Numbered from the stretch's first letter, positions 13,401 to 24,846 are shown. The stretch is 64,000 nucleotides of DNA from Nematostella vectensis (GCF_932526225.1 NC_064036.1:13013181-13077180), one strand, 5' to 3'. Notes: generated by a model from the letters alone, not told the origin. Program-made: numbers and translations.

Positions 13401-16400
13401 GAACCCTATAAACGCACCTGTTATTTGCTCATAACAAAGCCTTTATTTTTGACGTCGCAGGAAATGTCTGAAGCAGTCAAGTCACTGAAGAGCACCCTTA
13501 CAGCACGACATGAGAAAGAACTTGAAGCTGCTCGTGAGTCATGGCAGATACAGCACTCTCAGGACGTAGAGAATGCTGTTAAGGAGGCCATAGAGAAGGC
13601 TAAGGAACAGGAAAAACAGGTAACTGAGAAATTGTCAAGCAGGTTTGATGGCTCAGGAACAGGAAAACTGACTGAGAACTTGTCAAGCAGGTTTGTTGAC
13701 CATACCTACTGTATTGTTTAAAAGTAAATGAATTGTATTGTATTGAAACCTTCACATTTACCACAATTTATATTTATGTCTACGTATACTTCTTACTATA
13801 TTACTCTTTATCTGTAAAGCAAATAACGTTCCACTTGTAAACTGCTTTTACCGAATATTTTTTTTTCTTCTCAGCACAAGTTTTTTTGTTATGAGATAAT
13901 CTTTTGTCATCAGTAGGACAAATGACCTTCCAAAACTGGCATGAACATTTTAACTGTGAAAAGTAATTATGATTTCTCTGCCTAGAAACAAGTCGAGTCC
14001 CTTCAGGCAGCAGTGCATGAGATGGTGGCTACAGCAAAGGAGGAGTGGATTCACCAGGAGCTGGCTGGACAAGTAGAACAGAGGCTGTCTGAGGCACGAG
14101 TCCGGTGGGAGGCAGAGGCAGCAGAGGAGGTGAAGAGTAGGGTGAGGGAGGCCCTGAAGGAGGAGCAGCTAACGTGGGAGGAAGAGCACAGGGAGAAGTT
14201 GAGACAGGAAGTGGACGCTGCTGTGGCCGAGACAAAGGTGAACATACATGCCAATAAGCTTGGCAGAAAGCTTGTGTTTTCTTAGGATGAAGACTATATT
14301 AAATCAGATATGTATTTTTACTGTTAGCAAATTTTTGGTCATTTATAGAAAGAATTGCGGAATGATCATACCAAAGTACCCTCGAATAGGTCCATTATAA
14401 AAACTGGTGGGTTGTCAATTGAATGTTGAAGAGTTTGTCATTATTAAGCATGTGTCTTTGCTTCAAGCTAAGTTTGATAAGCCATGAGAAAGTTTTTGGT
14501 TTAAAAAACTTTCTGTTCAAAACACTTTCTGCTCCAAGTTTGATAGGCTGCCATAGTTTCTTGTTCAAAAAACATTTCTGCTTCAAGTTTGATAAGCCAT
14601 GTCTTAGTTTCCTTGGTCCTTTATGTAGGCCAAGGTTTTCTTGCCATTAGAGGAGAGGTTGAGGCTACCCTGAGGAATGTCACCTAAATATGAGTGGTTA
14701 TTTTTGTCATCCACCTAATACGTTAAAACAATCATAGTTACAACCCTATTTGCAACTAAATTCAAAACAAATGACAATACCCCTTTAATTTTTGTCTTGC
14801 CAGGCATCCGTTACCAAGATCCACAAGGAGCAGTTCCAGAGAGACCTTGACCTTGCCTTGCTAGACGCACGTGCGAGCTGGCAGCGTTCCGCAGAGGAGA
14901 CAAGTGCAAGGGATATCGAACAAGAGATAGAGGTGGCTGTCACAAATGCTGTAGCTGAGGCTAGAAGTCAATGGGAGAAAGAGGCTGAGATAAATAAGGT
15001 AATTGAATATAGAGAGAAGGGGACGAAAACGGGAGGGTGTAGCCTAGAAGTCAATGGAAGAAAGAGACTGAATTGATAAGGTAAATAAACACAGAGGGAA
15101 GGAGGTTCAACAACCTAGGGAGCACATCTATAGCAAGGCTCCGTCCTGATATATGTGGCCTAGAAGTCAATGGGAGAAAGCAGCTGAAGCTAGTAAGGTT
15201 GGTAGATACATAAAAAAGGAGAACGTGTGAGAAAGAAGCTCAAGCTAAGTAAGGGAGCTCATTGGAATTTCGGCATGATAATTATAGGCTTTATTTTTCA
15301 TATTAATCTATAATACATGTGACATTTCCAATGATTTCACATTGATCTGACATGGTATATCACAGGGGGTCACCTCCCGCACCACGCTTGCCAAGGAGAA
15401 GCTGCAGTGGCGAGCAGAGGAGGCAGCTGAGCGTCAGAGGGCGATAGAGGCTGCAGTAGCCCTTGCGGAGGTGGACTGGCTGGAGGAAGAGCAGAGGAAG
15501 ATCTCGACTGCTGTTGATGAGGCACTGTGGGCTGCCAGGGACACTTGGGATGATAAGAAGCAAAGGGATATAGGTACAGCACACTTTTACTAGCTGCTCG
15601 TACATAGATACGATAAATAAGCAAACCACACATACGGGAGAAACGTGCATGCAAGTAAACAAACCACAGGCGAAAGTTGAAGGTTGGTTCTCACTTGGAC
15701 GTAAGCGCAAGCGGAACGCACGTAGTTTTCCGATACTCACTAGAACACCATTAGTACATCCCTAGAACACATGTGTTTCTGTTGCCATGTAGCACGGGCT
15801 GTGGCTGATGCACGCCAGGAATGGGCGTCTACCCAGGAGCAAGAAGTAACACGTGCCCTTGAAACAGCACACTCGGAGCTCGTGGACGAGTTTGATCAGC
15901 GGACGCGTGAAGCTGTAGAGATGGCGGTCATGCAAGCTAAGGTACGACAGAATGGTGTGCTGCTGCTGAAGGGTTTGTAGTTTAAGTCGTGACAGAATGA
16001 TGTGCTGCTGCAGGGTATTTAGTCAAAGTTCAGTTTCTTGCAAAAAATACTCATCAATAGAACCACCTCAAATATGACTATATACTTTACACCCATTTCA
16101 CAAAAGCTTGTCAGTGCGAATGGCAAATGGTAAATGACAAATGGCTTATGGGTACTAATTATTTGTTAAATTAATGGTGTTAAATAAAGTCCAGCAATGT
16201 CAGAGCCAAGCATTGGTAACCATTAACGGATAATTGTTTTGATTTTTCCATATGCATGGAGACGCATGGTTACGTTCGGTCGTAGAACTGCCATTTGCCA
16301 ATCGCCATTCGCTATTTGCACTGACAACCTTTTTTGAAATAAGTGTATATACCCACTTAACACAATTCCATTTCCAAACTTCCTATACCTAACATTGTCA

Positions 16401-19400
16401 ATGCCTCAAACTAACTAAGTGTTGTTACAAGGCCCTATGGCAGCGAAATCACGACAATAACAACAATAACCATGAGAAAGAACAGAATATTGAATCAATC
16501 AAGGACAAACTGTGGGCAGAGTTCGAAGAGGCGAAGGAAGACAGTGTGAGGGAAGCACTGGACTCAGAACGCGAGAAGTGGCGCAAAGAGTATGAAAAGA
16601 CGACCCAAGACGAAATCAACAAGACCATCTCGTACCTAGAGGACCAGTACACCAGGGGATTAGAAGAGTTCAAGCATAAGGAACTCCGGGAGGCCCTGGC
16701 CCAGGCTCGTGCAGACTGGGAGAAGGAGAGGGAGGTGGAGATAGATGAGCTTTTACAGGTTAGTGAGCATGTTTAAAAATTGACTTGTAAAACTCGTACA
16801 CTTTGACTCAGTACTAGTTGTTAGCAGGTAATGGTATACAGTGTATGATGTAGTGTTGGCCGTTGGCCACCATGTTGGAATTGGGGCTGCAGTTTTCCCA
16901 CAGGCCAAGTGGTATGGGGCACCAATGGCGGAAGGTTTTTCACTCTTGCCCCTCCTTTAAATCCAACATGGCGGCTGACTAGCCGATACATAGTCTTTTA
17001 TGTGACAAATCATGATCATCGCCTGCAAGTAGGCTACATTATAATCGTGATGGAATAAAAGAGCCACTAGGAACACATTTAGATGTAGTCTTCTTTGTGT
17101 TTCAATTATTGCTTGCTGTTTATCAAATAGAATAATAATATTTCCTTGTCAAAATAGTCCCGTCTTGAGAGTGAGCGTCACAACTGGAGTGCCGCTCGTG
17201 ACCAGGCCACCCAGATTGAGATAGACCGCGCACTAGTAACTGCTCGAGAGGCCTGGGCTGCAAACTATCATGATGAAATGGAGGAGCGTGTGTCTTCTGA
17301 GGTCTCCCGGGTGCGAGAGGAAGTGGCATCTCACGCGGAAATGGACAAAGAGAAGGCTGTGAATGAGGCAATCAAAGACGTGACAAGAAAACTGGAGTTG
17401 GAGAAGAAAAAGCTGAGAGAAGAACTTAAAAGGCTCAAGGTACCTTACGTGACAGACAACTGGGAGGCCATTGTGACCATCAAACCCAGAGCTGGTTGAC
17501 CTTGTAGGGCGAAATTTATTGACAAATTATAGACGGATTGAGATTAATATTGCATCTTTCTTGTTTGTTTAAAGGCAACTCAATCACCAGAGAAGAATGT
17601 GAAACGATGGGAGGAGGAATGCAAAGCCCTTCGCAATGAACACGAAAACGAGCTACAACGAGTTCGTGAAGAGAGCGCAAGAGATGCCCAAGAAGATGCC
17701 GAGCGTGAGCTGGAGCAGAGGCTTCCTGGTATTTTACAGGAAGCGAAACAGCAGTGGGAGGAAGAGCTCGAGGAAGAAAGGTAATCATGGGGGAACAGGT
17801 GATCATAAGAAACAAGTGATCATAAGGTAACAGGTGGTCACAGAGGAGTAGGTGGTCATTGGGGAGCAAGTGATCATGAGGGAAAAATGATCATGGGGAA
17901 CAGGTGATCATGGGGGAACAAGTGATCATGGGGAACAGGTGATCATGGGGTAACAAGTGATTATGGGGGAATAGGTGATCATGGGGAACAAGTGATCATG
18001 GGGAACAGGTGATCATGGGGGAACAAGTGATTATGGGGGAATAGATGATCATGGGGAACAGGTGATCATGGGGATCAGGTGATCATGGGGGAACAAGTGA
18101 TCATGGGGTTCCGGTGATCATGAGGATCAGGTGATCATGGGGGAATAGGTGATCATGGGGAATAGGTGATCATGGGGATCAGGTGATAATGGGGGAACAG
18201 GTGATCATGGGGGAACAGATGATTATGGGGAACAAGTAATCATGGGAAACAGGTGATTATGGGGGAACAGGTGATCATGGGAGAACAGGTGATCATGGGG
18301 AACAGGTGATTATGGGGGAACAGGTGATTATGGGGGAACAGGTGATTATGGGGGAACAGGTGATCATGGGGAACAAGTAATCATGGGAAACAGGTGATTA
18401 TGGGGGAACAGGTGATCATGGGGAACAAGTAATCATGGGGGACAGGTGATTATGGGGGAACAGGTGATCATGGGAGAACAGGTGATCATGGGAGAACAGG
18501 TGATCATGGGGGAACAGGTGATCATGGGGAACAGGTGATCATGGGAGAACAGGTGATCATGTTGGAACAGGTGATCATGGGAGAACAGGTGATCATGGGG
18601 AACAGGTGATCATGGGGGAACATATGATCTTGGGGAACGTGACCATGGGGGATTGATCCCAAAATCATCTAAATATTGTAATATCTTATTAATCTGACTC
18701 TAAACTATGATTTAGCACGTTTCCAAGGTTGATTTAATTGGGTACCTAAAAAATTCTAAATGAAATATCTAGTACAAAAAAGCATTTCAGTCTGATTTCT
18801 AGTGTAGAAGCTGGGCCAACCTTTCTGTCCTCCACTAAGAAAATTTTCAAAATGTGATCTTTTTCAATATGTTTTATAGGGTTCAACTAGAAGAACAGCA
18901 CCAGAAGAAAATTGCTTCCTTGCTTGAGAAAGCCAAACAAGAACACACAAAAGAGCGCGAACAAGCTGTACAAGCCGCTTGTGAACGTGCTGTAAAGCAG
19001 CAACAGCAGCTCTGGATGAATGAACGCAAGAAGACTCAGTCATCACTGGATAGAATCAAACAGGAGATGACTCGTGTGCAGCAGAAACATGTGAACACTA
19101 TAGAAGCGCTCAAGCGCGAGCATGCCGAGGAGATGAGCAGAATAAGGGATGAGGCCAGCAGACAGGTCTCCATCTTATCCGACGCACCGCAGGTATTCGA
19201 ATGAGTGTGTGTAGTAGAGTGGGGTTGGGGTGTACAGACAAAATAAGCAAAATCTCTGTTTTAGCCAACCCACTGGTCACTTGTTATCTACTGCATATAC
19301 TTAGAAGGGTAGGGTGTTGTATTATATGAGAATATAGCAGAATCTCTGGTTTTTTTTGCTGACACAAGACATATTTTATTGCATGTAATGTTTGGTGTTG

Positions 19401-22159
19401 GGTATGCTGAGGAGTTGCTTAGCATTTACAGTTGAGGGGGGTTAGTGCAAGCCGTTGGAATGGGGTTCAAAGGGGAGGGGGTTCTGATAGATCCAGATTC
19501 CCAGATTCTCCCTCAAACTTAAAATAGATATGTAACAAATGACTCCTTGTCTTCTTTAGACACCTCGTGGCCAGGAAAGTACAAGCGACACAAGCTTTGG
19601 AAGCGTGGATCAGCTGACTGCAGCACGTGGGCTTCATGAATTACGTCATCAGTACCTGGATACTGTTGCTAAGATACGGGATGATGTTCTTGACCATGTG
19701 AAGCAAACCAAAATAAGTGCAGCTAAGAAAATCAGGTTAAACGCTTTTTTTCTCATTTTCTCATTTTTTTTCATCAAATTGCTAAATGAATAAATCAAAT
19801 TTCATCAAATTGCTCAATGTAGGGGCATCGCCTGTTTTCTTTTTTATATAGCTACTTTTGCAGGACTTGTATTTACGCCTGTTAGGGTCCTATTTTACAG
19901 CTCTTCTTAGAAATTTGGAATTGTGAAAGAGACAATAGTATTACATGCATGGAAATCTTACATTGATGCATACATAAATAATCGTGTATTTACATGAATG
20001 AAGGGCTGAGGTTACAAAGGAGCGACATTCCACCGCCAAGAAGCTACGCAAGTACTACATACAGTGCCTAAAGCAGCTACTGGAGGAGGATAAGGCAGCG
20101 TCCGATAGTGACCAGCCCATCACTAGTGTACAGGACAAGATGGAGCGCATGGCCCGAGCACTCGAGGCCGCTAGTCCTGATGTGCCCAGCAAAGGTAAGG
20201 CAGTTATGATGGATGCATGGCATAAGAACGCAAAGCCGCTAGTCCTGATGCACCCATCAAAGGTAAGTCAGTTATGATGATGGATGGATGGCCCAAGAAC
20301 CCAAAGCCGCTAGTCCTGATGCACCAATCAAAGGTAAAGCAGTTATGATGATGGATGGATGGCCCAAGAACCCAAAGCCACTAGTCCTGATGCACCCATC
20401 AAAGGTAAAGCAGTTATGATGATGGATGGATGGCCCAAGAACTCAAGCCTGCTAGTCCTGATGCACCCATCAAAGGTAAAGCAGTTATGATGGATGTATG
20501 GCCCAAGAACTCAAGGCTAGCCCCTGCAAAGGTAAGTCAGTTATGATGGATGCATGGCCCAATAACTCAAAGCCGCTACTCCTGATGCACCCATCAAAGG
20601 TAAAGCAGTTATGATGATGGATGGATGGCCCAAGAACTCAAGGCTGCTAGTCCTGATGCACCCATCAAAGGTAAAGCAGTTATGATGGATGCATGGCCCA
20701 AGAACTCAAGGCTAGCCCCTGCAAAGGTTAGGCAGTTATGATGATGGATGGCCCAAGAACTCAAGGCTGCTAGTCCTGATGCACCCATTAAAGGTAAAGC
20801 AGTTATAATGGATGCATGGCCCAATAAGTCAAGGCTAGCCCCTGCAAAGATAAGGCAGTTATAATGATGGATGGATGGCCCAAGAACTCAAGGCTGCTAG
20901 TCATGATGCACCCATCAAAGGTAAAGCAGTTATGATGGATGCATGGCCCAAGAACCCAAAGCCGCTAGTCCATGCATGACTTGATACCACTAGTCCTGGT
21001 GTTCCCAGCTTAGATAAAGCAGTTATGATGAGAGCATTGCTATAGGCACCTGAGGTCGCTATGCTCCCAGCAGAGGTAAAAGGATCATAATATAAGCACA
21101 TGGCTTATTAGTGTAAGAAATAGGTTGTTGTAAAGGTTAATAATATCTCACTAAAATTGTACTGCACGAAATTAAAAACTGCTTAAAATATCAAACAGAA
21201 CTGTCGAGTGCGAAAATATGTGGCAAAATATCAGTCAAACGTGTGTGTTTTCTAAAGGCCTGCCAAATGGTCTTTCTATTTTTTCATGTGATAAATCCAT
21301 AAAGGTTCTAGTTCATAATCCAACTGGTATATAATTTGTAAAATATCTAATTAAAAACAATGTCTATAAGTAAAATGTGCTTCTCCATTAGAAAATGGAT
21401 CAATGGGACAATTACAATTCTATTCCAGATCCAACAACTCAACCTAAAATACTCAAATCCCCAAGCAAGAAGATCCAGATACCCAGAACTACCCAGTCAA
21501 CCTCCAAGGATGACCCATCCCAAACCAATCGGCTGGGCGAGTATGGTCCTCACATCACTCGGCCGGGGGAGTATGGGCCAGATGGGGAGAGTGATTCCCC
21601 CAGGCCCTCCCCCAGCGACAAAATTCTGAATGACTCTATAATGGACAAGTACGAGGAGTTGGACAAGGAGTCCAAAAAACGAATAGACTCAATAATGAGC
21701 AAAGGCCAGCCTCCGTGGGACCCGGAGCATGCCAATCGAGTTCTTCCTGAGCGTGAGGATAATACTCCTGTTGTAGTAACTCACACTAAACCTCTGTCAG
21801 TGCAGGGAAGATCTGTGGCATCCACTATCTCAGTGACTTCAAATGAGTCCGATTATACAGAACTTCCCACCGTAATCCATAGCAGTCCAACTAGAGATAG
21901 TGGAAGCCTTCCTAGAGCCCGTGGGGGCCAGGAGGGCCGGCCTGCCGCAACTAAGTCTGCCTTAGGTGAGATTAAGGCCAGGGTTTTAGGTAAAGATTCA
22001 GTAAAAAGCCCAAGTGTGAAGCAGCCTGTTCTTCAAGGCCTGAAGGCAAGGAATGCTAGGGTAGATAAATATGGATCGCGTGATAACCAGGGTGTGAATG
22101 GGACACCACCATTACCATCTAGGCCAATAGTTAAGATGACGTCACAAGGGGACTCTTGA
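1455..22159 (+). CDS. CEP152: CEP152-like centrosomal coiled-coil scaffold (28 coding exons; first exon probably upstream)
   Basis: Exons: 1455-1514, 2904-3803, 4119-4299, 4941-5147, 6009-6148, 7192-7392, 7558-7672, 8033-8124, 8468-8616, 8850-9033, 9379-9430, 9647-9702, 9882-9968, 10434-10477, 10665-10760, 12862-12997, 13461-13619, 13986-14237, 14804-14998, 15366-15573, 15793-15941, 16432-16758, 17158-17439, 17575-17780, 18880-19192, 19560-19735, 20004-20194, 21429-22159. All phases match, giving 1,962 codons plus TGA (human protein about 1,710). CEP152 recruits PLK4 and builds the ring around the mother centriole. Family hallmarks seen: an acidic N-terminus (LADELDDDLLDED), as in the PLK4-binding end; RQIRVLNHQL; AREQHESIL; INRLTKTLDDTQRQC; and near the C-terminus LHELRHQYLDTVAKIRDDVL followed by AKKLRKYYIQCLKQLLEED. 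Most of the rest is Glu/Arg/Gln-rich coiled coil with recurrent W residues. All introns are GT-AG except one GC-AG after 9968. The last acceptor (ag at 21427-21428) is chosen because it alone keeps phase; an earlier AG before 21392 would shift the frame. Confidence 0.92.
3397..3680 (+). repeat. In-frame SYHGDQG-type coding repeat inside CEP152 exon 2
   Basis: A degenerate tandem array of about 21-24 bp units (core ggtagttaccatggtgatca) encodes roughly a dozen YHGDQ/GSYHG units rich in His, Tyr, Gly, Gln, Asp and Ser. It lies inside the 900-bp second visible exon and stays open in frame. The same repetition leaves long open frames on other frames and the opposite strand, which are by-products. 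The segment sits between the acidic PLK4-binding-like end and the first coiled coil, a low-complexity region in vertebrate CEP152. I know of no functional motif here; disorder and phase-separation-like behaviour are possible but inferred. Confidence 0.85.
5301..5815 (+). repeat. Minisatellite, about 28-bp CATAGCTAGCAAAGGGAGG units
   Basis: About 17-18 imperfect copies of a unit containing the near-palindrome agctagc followed by a G-rich run (aaagggaggcagggggg). It sits in the CEP152 intron between 5147 and 6009. The opposite strand is open for over 100 codons only because the repeat lacks stops in that frame; it is not a gene. Confidence 0.9.
6216..6622. mobile_element. MITE with about 38-bp terminal inverted repeats (CEP152 intron)
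   Basis: Left end ggctaaacattcaaacatg continues with caaacattg; the right end is its inverted complement, ending catgtttagccatgcctta-like sequence. Internal words (aaacatttgcg, caaaacatg) recur in both orientations. About 400 bp, non-coding, with short aggttaggatg-type direct repeats on both sides. Confidence 0.6.
9016..9215 (+). repeat. Tandem partial copies of a CEP152 exon end plus splice donor
   Basis: The exon ending at 9033 (gcgttggagcatgag, then gtgtgtataaat) is followed by at least three degenerate copies of the same junction: ttcgttggagcattag/atgtgtataaat near 9080, ttcattggaacatgag/gtctgtatgaat near 9138, and ttgcattggagtatgag/gtcaaag near 9198. Each carries a gagagaata-like stretch of the exon before it. 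Confidence 0.8.
9958..10135 (+). repeat. Duplicated exon end plus GC donor
   Basis: The junction atggcagag/gcaagtaggaccagcc recurs at about 10089-10116 as atggcagag/gcaagaaggaccagcc, both followed by taaagtaaattaccc or taaagtaaattgccc. A weaker middle copy (gcaggtaggaccaacc) lies near 10047. Confidence 0.75.
9969..9970 (+). promoter_or_regulatory. Non-canonical GC splice donor in CEP152
   Basis: The exon ending ATG GCA GAG at 9968 is followed by GCAAGT, the optimal context for a GC-AG intron (AG/GCAAGT). Joining to the next exon at 10434 (ATG GTC AAG GAG TTT) keeps frame and matches vertebrate CEP152 spacing without a gap (N-Q-M-R-Q-M-V-Q-D-F against Q-H-M-A-E-M-V-K-E-F). The nearest GT would break the frame. 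Confidence 0.75.
10984..12825. mobile_element. AT-rich element with long inverted arms in a CEP152 intron
   Basis: The left end caattgtatggtggcccatc is inverted at the right end (ggccaccatacaattgtg). Arms of several hundred bases are poly-A-rich on the left (about 11020-11370) and poly-T-rich on the right (about 11870-12790). The right arm has repeated units such as tttcttactagaattttcaa. The central 430 bp is of normal composition with no recognised gene. The element makes up most of the intron 10761-12861, and an RNA copy could fold into a very long hairpin. Confidence 0.65.
13600..13706 (+). repeat. Single duplication of a CEP152 exon end plus donor
   Basis: ggaacaggaaaaacag/gtaactgagaaattgtcaagcaggtttg (exon end at 13619) is repeated about 57 bp later as ggaacaggaaaac/tgactgagaacttgtcaagcaggtttg. 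The second copy has lost the donor GT. Confidence 0.8.
14455..14610 (+). repeat. Degenerate direct repeat in a CEP152 intron
   Basis: Three loosely matching units of about 65 bp containing tgcttcaagtttgataagcc and aaaaacatttctg (near 14459, 14531 and 14578). Not at a splice junction. No coding role. Confidence 0.55.
14960..15245 (+). repeat. Multiple copies of a CEP152 exon end plus donor
   Basis: The exon ends ctagaagtcaatgggagaaa...aataag at 14998, then gtaattgaat. Copies of the exon end recur near 15041 (agcctagaagtcaatggaag, ending gataag/gtaaataa), near 15160 (cctagaagtcaatgggagaa, ending agtaag/gttggtag) and, weakly, near 15229 (agaaagaagctcaagctaag/taaggg). Two of the extra copies keep a plausible AAG/GT donor. 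Confidence 0.8.
15925..16022 (+). repeat. Duplicated 5' intron segment after CEP152 exon ending 15941
   Basis: gtacgacagaatggtgtgct immediately after the exon is repeated about 45 bp later as gtgacagaatgatgtgctgc, each followed by gctgc and gggt. The second copy does not carry a good donor. Confidence 0.7.
16088..16347. mobile_element. MITE with CACCTATTTCA termini, copy 2 (CEP152 intron)
   Basis: Same family as 1071-1317: inverted ends ttacacccatttca and tgaaataagtgta, with interior aaatggcttatgggtacta and taaataaagtccagcaatg. It lies in the CEP152 intron between 15941 and 16432. Confidence 0.7.
17776..18655 (+). repeat. 18-19-bp minisatellite grown from a CEP152 splice donor
   Basis: The exon ends gaagaaag at 17780 and the donor region reads gtaatcatgggggaac. 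This unit, mostly as aacaggtgatcatggggg, then repeats about 45 times across 870 bp. Most copies contain ag/gtgatc, an acceptable but weak donor; a minority contain ag/gtgatt or aagtaatc. Variants with one G fewer mix 18- and 19-bp periods. Confidence 0.92.
20160..21080 (+). repeat. Approximately 70-bp minisatellite copying a CEP152 exon end and donor
   Basis: The exon ending gctagtcctgatgtgcccag caaag at 20194 with donor gtaaggcagttatgatgg is followed by about 12 degenerate copies of both parts: gctagtcctgatgcacccat caaag/gtaaagcagttatgatgatg, then gatggcccaagaactcaagg. Shortened units (ctagcccctgcaaag/gtaagt) alternate. Many copies keep a strong AAAG/GTAA donor. Confidence 0.92.
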
Positions 22160-22528
22160 CCCTCCCCATCTTGACCAGTACGTAGGCAATCCAACACCCC
22201 CTCTCCACCCTCAACCCCTCCACCACCACCACCACCACCATTACCTAACATTGACCGATAAATGATTGACATCTATGGAATCTCATGACTACATGAGTAT
22301 CTCCCCCTGGAGATAGAATAATCATGCTATAGCAATCCCAAGCTATGGTAGACAAGCTTTATGGTATAGTCCAGGTTACCCCCGTTAAACTACATTCCTA
22401 TTACCCCATTATTTATTAAATGAAATCTCATGGTACTTGAAAGCACTGTCAAGTGTCAAGCCGTGGCGCTGTGTGTACAAAAATCTGTAAAACAATTATT
22501 CTTTTGTATATAAATGTTCAGCGAAGAG

Positions 22529-22548
22529 AATAAAATCCATCGAATAAA
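22529..22548 (+). promoter_or_regulatory. CEP152 polyadenylation signals
   Basis: Two AATAAA hexamers (22529-22534 and 22543-22548) lie about 370-390 bp after the CEP152 stop codon and are the natural end of the transcript. Cleavage site not determined. Confidence 0.6.
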
Positions 22549-23113
22549 GATTGAGGTGTATTTGATACAACAGTCATGATAGTCAAATGTTTTGTCACTT
22601 TCATTTAGATTTTGATGTGAGAGTAAAATTTTTAAATTTAGGGACTGTGAAATAATGATTAGGAGTGGGGCTGTACAACTAGTGGGGGTGCACTAAGTTA
22701 AGATGATGCTAAGATAGGTGGTCAACCCGAACCTTTCTGCATAAGGAGGGGGGGGGTAGCTACACTATTTTTTTATATTATAATTATTTTTCCATACATT
22801 TGTATTGTTAGCCACAAGTGCTTAATATTATACAGTGGAACCTGGATTTTACGATACTGCGTTTTACGATAACCCCGATTTTACGATGTCGTTACTTTCT
22901 CCTGGCGGAAATACAGTCAAATGTATAAGAAATTACCTCGATTTTACAATATTGGATACGACGATATTCTCGATTTTACCATACAAATCTGTTCTCTCGA
23001 ACGTATTTTTAATCCTCGATACAACGATGTTACAGATTCTGTCTTTCAACATAGAGAGAAAAACTGGACACGTACAGTATAGTTAATCGATTTTTTTGGC
23101 TTAACAGATCTTG

Positions 23114-23952
23114 TTAAGGGAAAGTTAATTTATTATCCCGAGAATTAATTGACCCCCCCCCCCCCCCTTTCAGGAGGAACAAAACTTTCCATGCACCCCC
23201 TTACGCTTCCCCCATGTTTTCGTACCCCCTCCCGAAAACCGAAGAAAGAAGAAGGAAAGGAAGGAACGGCAATGTCAAATTAACGTGATCAAGAGATAAG
23301 CTGCAAACTGGACAGAAAGCGGAGGGGAAGGATTGGCTGAAAACATTTCTTCAGGAAAACTGAAGGCACTCAGTTTCTCAAAGATTCGACTAACTCCAGG
23401 TTGCAACCTGATAATGGTAAAATTAAAAGTAAAAGAAGCAAAAAAGCTTTTCGATCTTATCCTTGCAAGAGAAAGCGCAGCGCGAGAAAAGAAAGAGAGA
23501 GATGAGAGACAGCGAATCAGATATGAGCGAGGATTCTGATGATGCAGAATGAGCGCTTATACGTTTCGGTTATATTTAAGATATGAAACATAAGCACTCT
23601 ATAATATTATATAGCGGAAACCATAAAAAGATGTATTTAGGGTGTATACAGGTTGCATTGCATAGATAAAACATGGCTTAATACGTATCCTGGACTCCTG
23701 GATTGTGCATGCCAAATAACTACCCCCAAACCCAGACAGGTTAATTAAACCAAGAAGTCTGATTTGACACTTCGCCGAATTATATAGTAGAGACAGCACC
23801 CAAAATGATCAGTGACCCCCCTTTTAAAATCCAAACACTTTCGACGCCTCCTCCCCTTTAGACCTCGGAAATTTCTCGAGGCCCCCCCAAAGTATCCTCA
23901 CGCCCCCCCCCCCCCCCCCTTCCCTTCGGGATAATAAGTGAACTTTCCCTAA
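23114..23952. mobile_element. TIR element, TTAGGGAAAGTTNA ends, nested in the pogo-like element
   Basis: The left end ttaagggaaagttaatttat then tatcccga is inverted at the right end (tcgggataataagtgaactt then tccctaa). Long C runs lie just inside both ends. An open frame near 23333-23539 (Lys/Arg/Glu-rich) resembles nothing I recognise and I do not call it a gene. Confidence 0.7.
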
Positions 23953-23959
23953 ATACAGA

Positions 23960-24667
23960 TTAGGGAGCGGTCATTAATTACTGGGGGGGGGCACTTAATA
24001 TGTAAATGGGGCTACGTATTTTTGGGCGCGGATTTAGGGGGGTCACATTTAGTTGGGCTGTCATTAAAGGGGGGTCACGTTTTTTGGGCGTCGAATTTAA
24101 GTCTGGTTTGAATTTGATACTGAGCAAGAGAGTCATTGTTGAAAAGAAAATTGTATTCAGTTCACAATGTTTCCTACTATTGTCTATCTAGTTTCATGTT
24201 GTTCAGGTACCGATCTTGTCTTAAATAAATTTTGAGAAATCCTTTCATGGTTGACAGACAAAGCTGCCCGTTCAAATCAGTTGAACAAAACCTGGACTCA
24301 AATGTTTTTGTTAAAATTGCCGACGACGTAGTCGTTTTCTAGCGACACCAGTATTAGTTGTTTATCTCTGTGCCACCCTTAAACTAGCGAAAGGGAAGGT
24401 TCATACTTTAATTAAATAGGACAACATTTCCATGCTAGCTGATCTATATTTTAGTAAAGGTTATATACATCTACACTTAGTCTAAGTTCAAACGTCGTAT
24501 TATCCACGCGAGCCGTATTCAATGCAAATGCGTGCAAATGGATCAATTCGATTGTTTCATCTTCATTTGCAAGCATTTGCATTGAATACGGCTCATGGAT
24601 AATACGATGTTTGAACTTAGCCTTAGTATGTATATCAAGCCTCTGTGGTTTTATTGAATATAAAAAT

Positions 24668-24698
<31 letters not shown>

Positions 24699-24846
24699 GG
24701 GGGAGTTGCAAATTTTTGGACGTCCGGTCTAGGGGGGGTCACGATTTTTTGGGCTTGTATTTGGGGGAGGAGGGCAAAATTTTGAGCCCAGGGTTTTGCA
24801 AAATTGCCCCCCCCCCTCCCACCAGTAATTAATGACCGCTCCCTTA
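23960..24846. mobile_element. TIR element, AGGGAGCGGTCATTAATTACTGG ends, nested in the pogo-like element
   Basis: The left end agggagcggtcattaattac, followed by a G run, is mirrored at the right end by a C run and gtaattaatgaccgctccct. The interior carries several gggggtcacg/ttttttgggc words in both orientations, and a foldback repeat (24475-24627) is inserted in it. Confidence 0.75.
24475..24627. repeat. Foldback repeat with about 60-bp arms
   Basis: The left arm (cttagtctaagttcaaacgt, tattatccacgcgagccgta, ttcaatgcaaatgcgtgcaa) is inverted on the right (tttgcaagcatttgcattga, atacggctcatggataatac, gatgtttgaacttagcctta). A diverged relative occupies about 49921-50087 in intron 1 of the NHL gene. 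Confidence 0.75.

Noticed and set aside
17776-18655. CRISPR-like appearance of regular short repeats
   Set aside because: Units are head to tail without unique spacers and the genome is eukaryotic.
21392-21428. Earlier acceptor (ttctccattag) for the last CEP152 exon, which would include an ATG-containing stretch
   Set aside because: With the phase-1 donor at 20194 it shifts frame and stops after about 18 codons; the acceptor at 21427-21428 keeps the frame.
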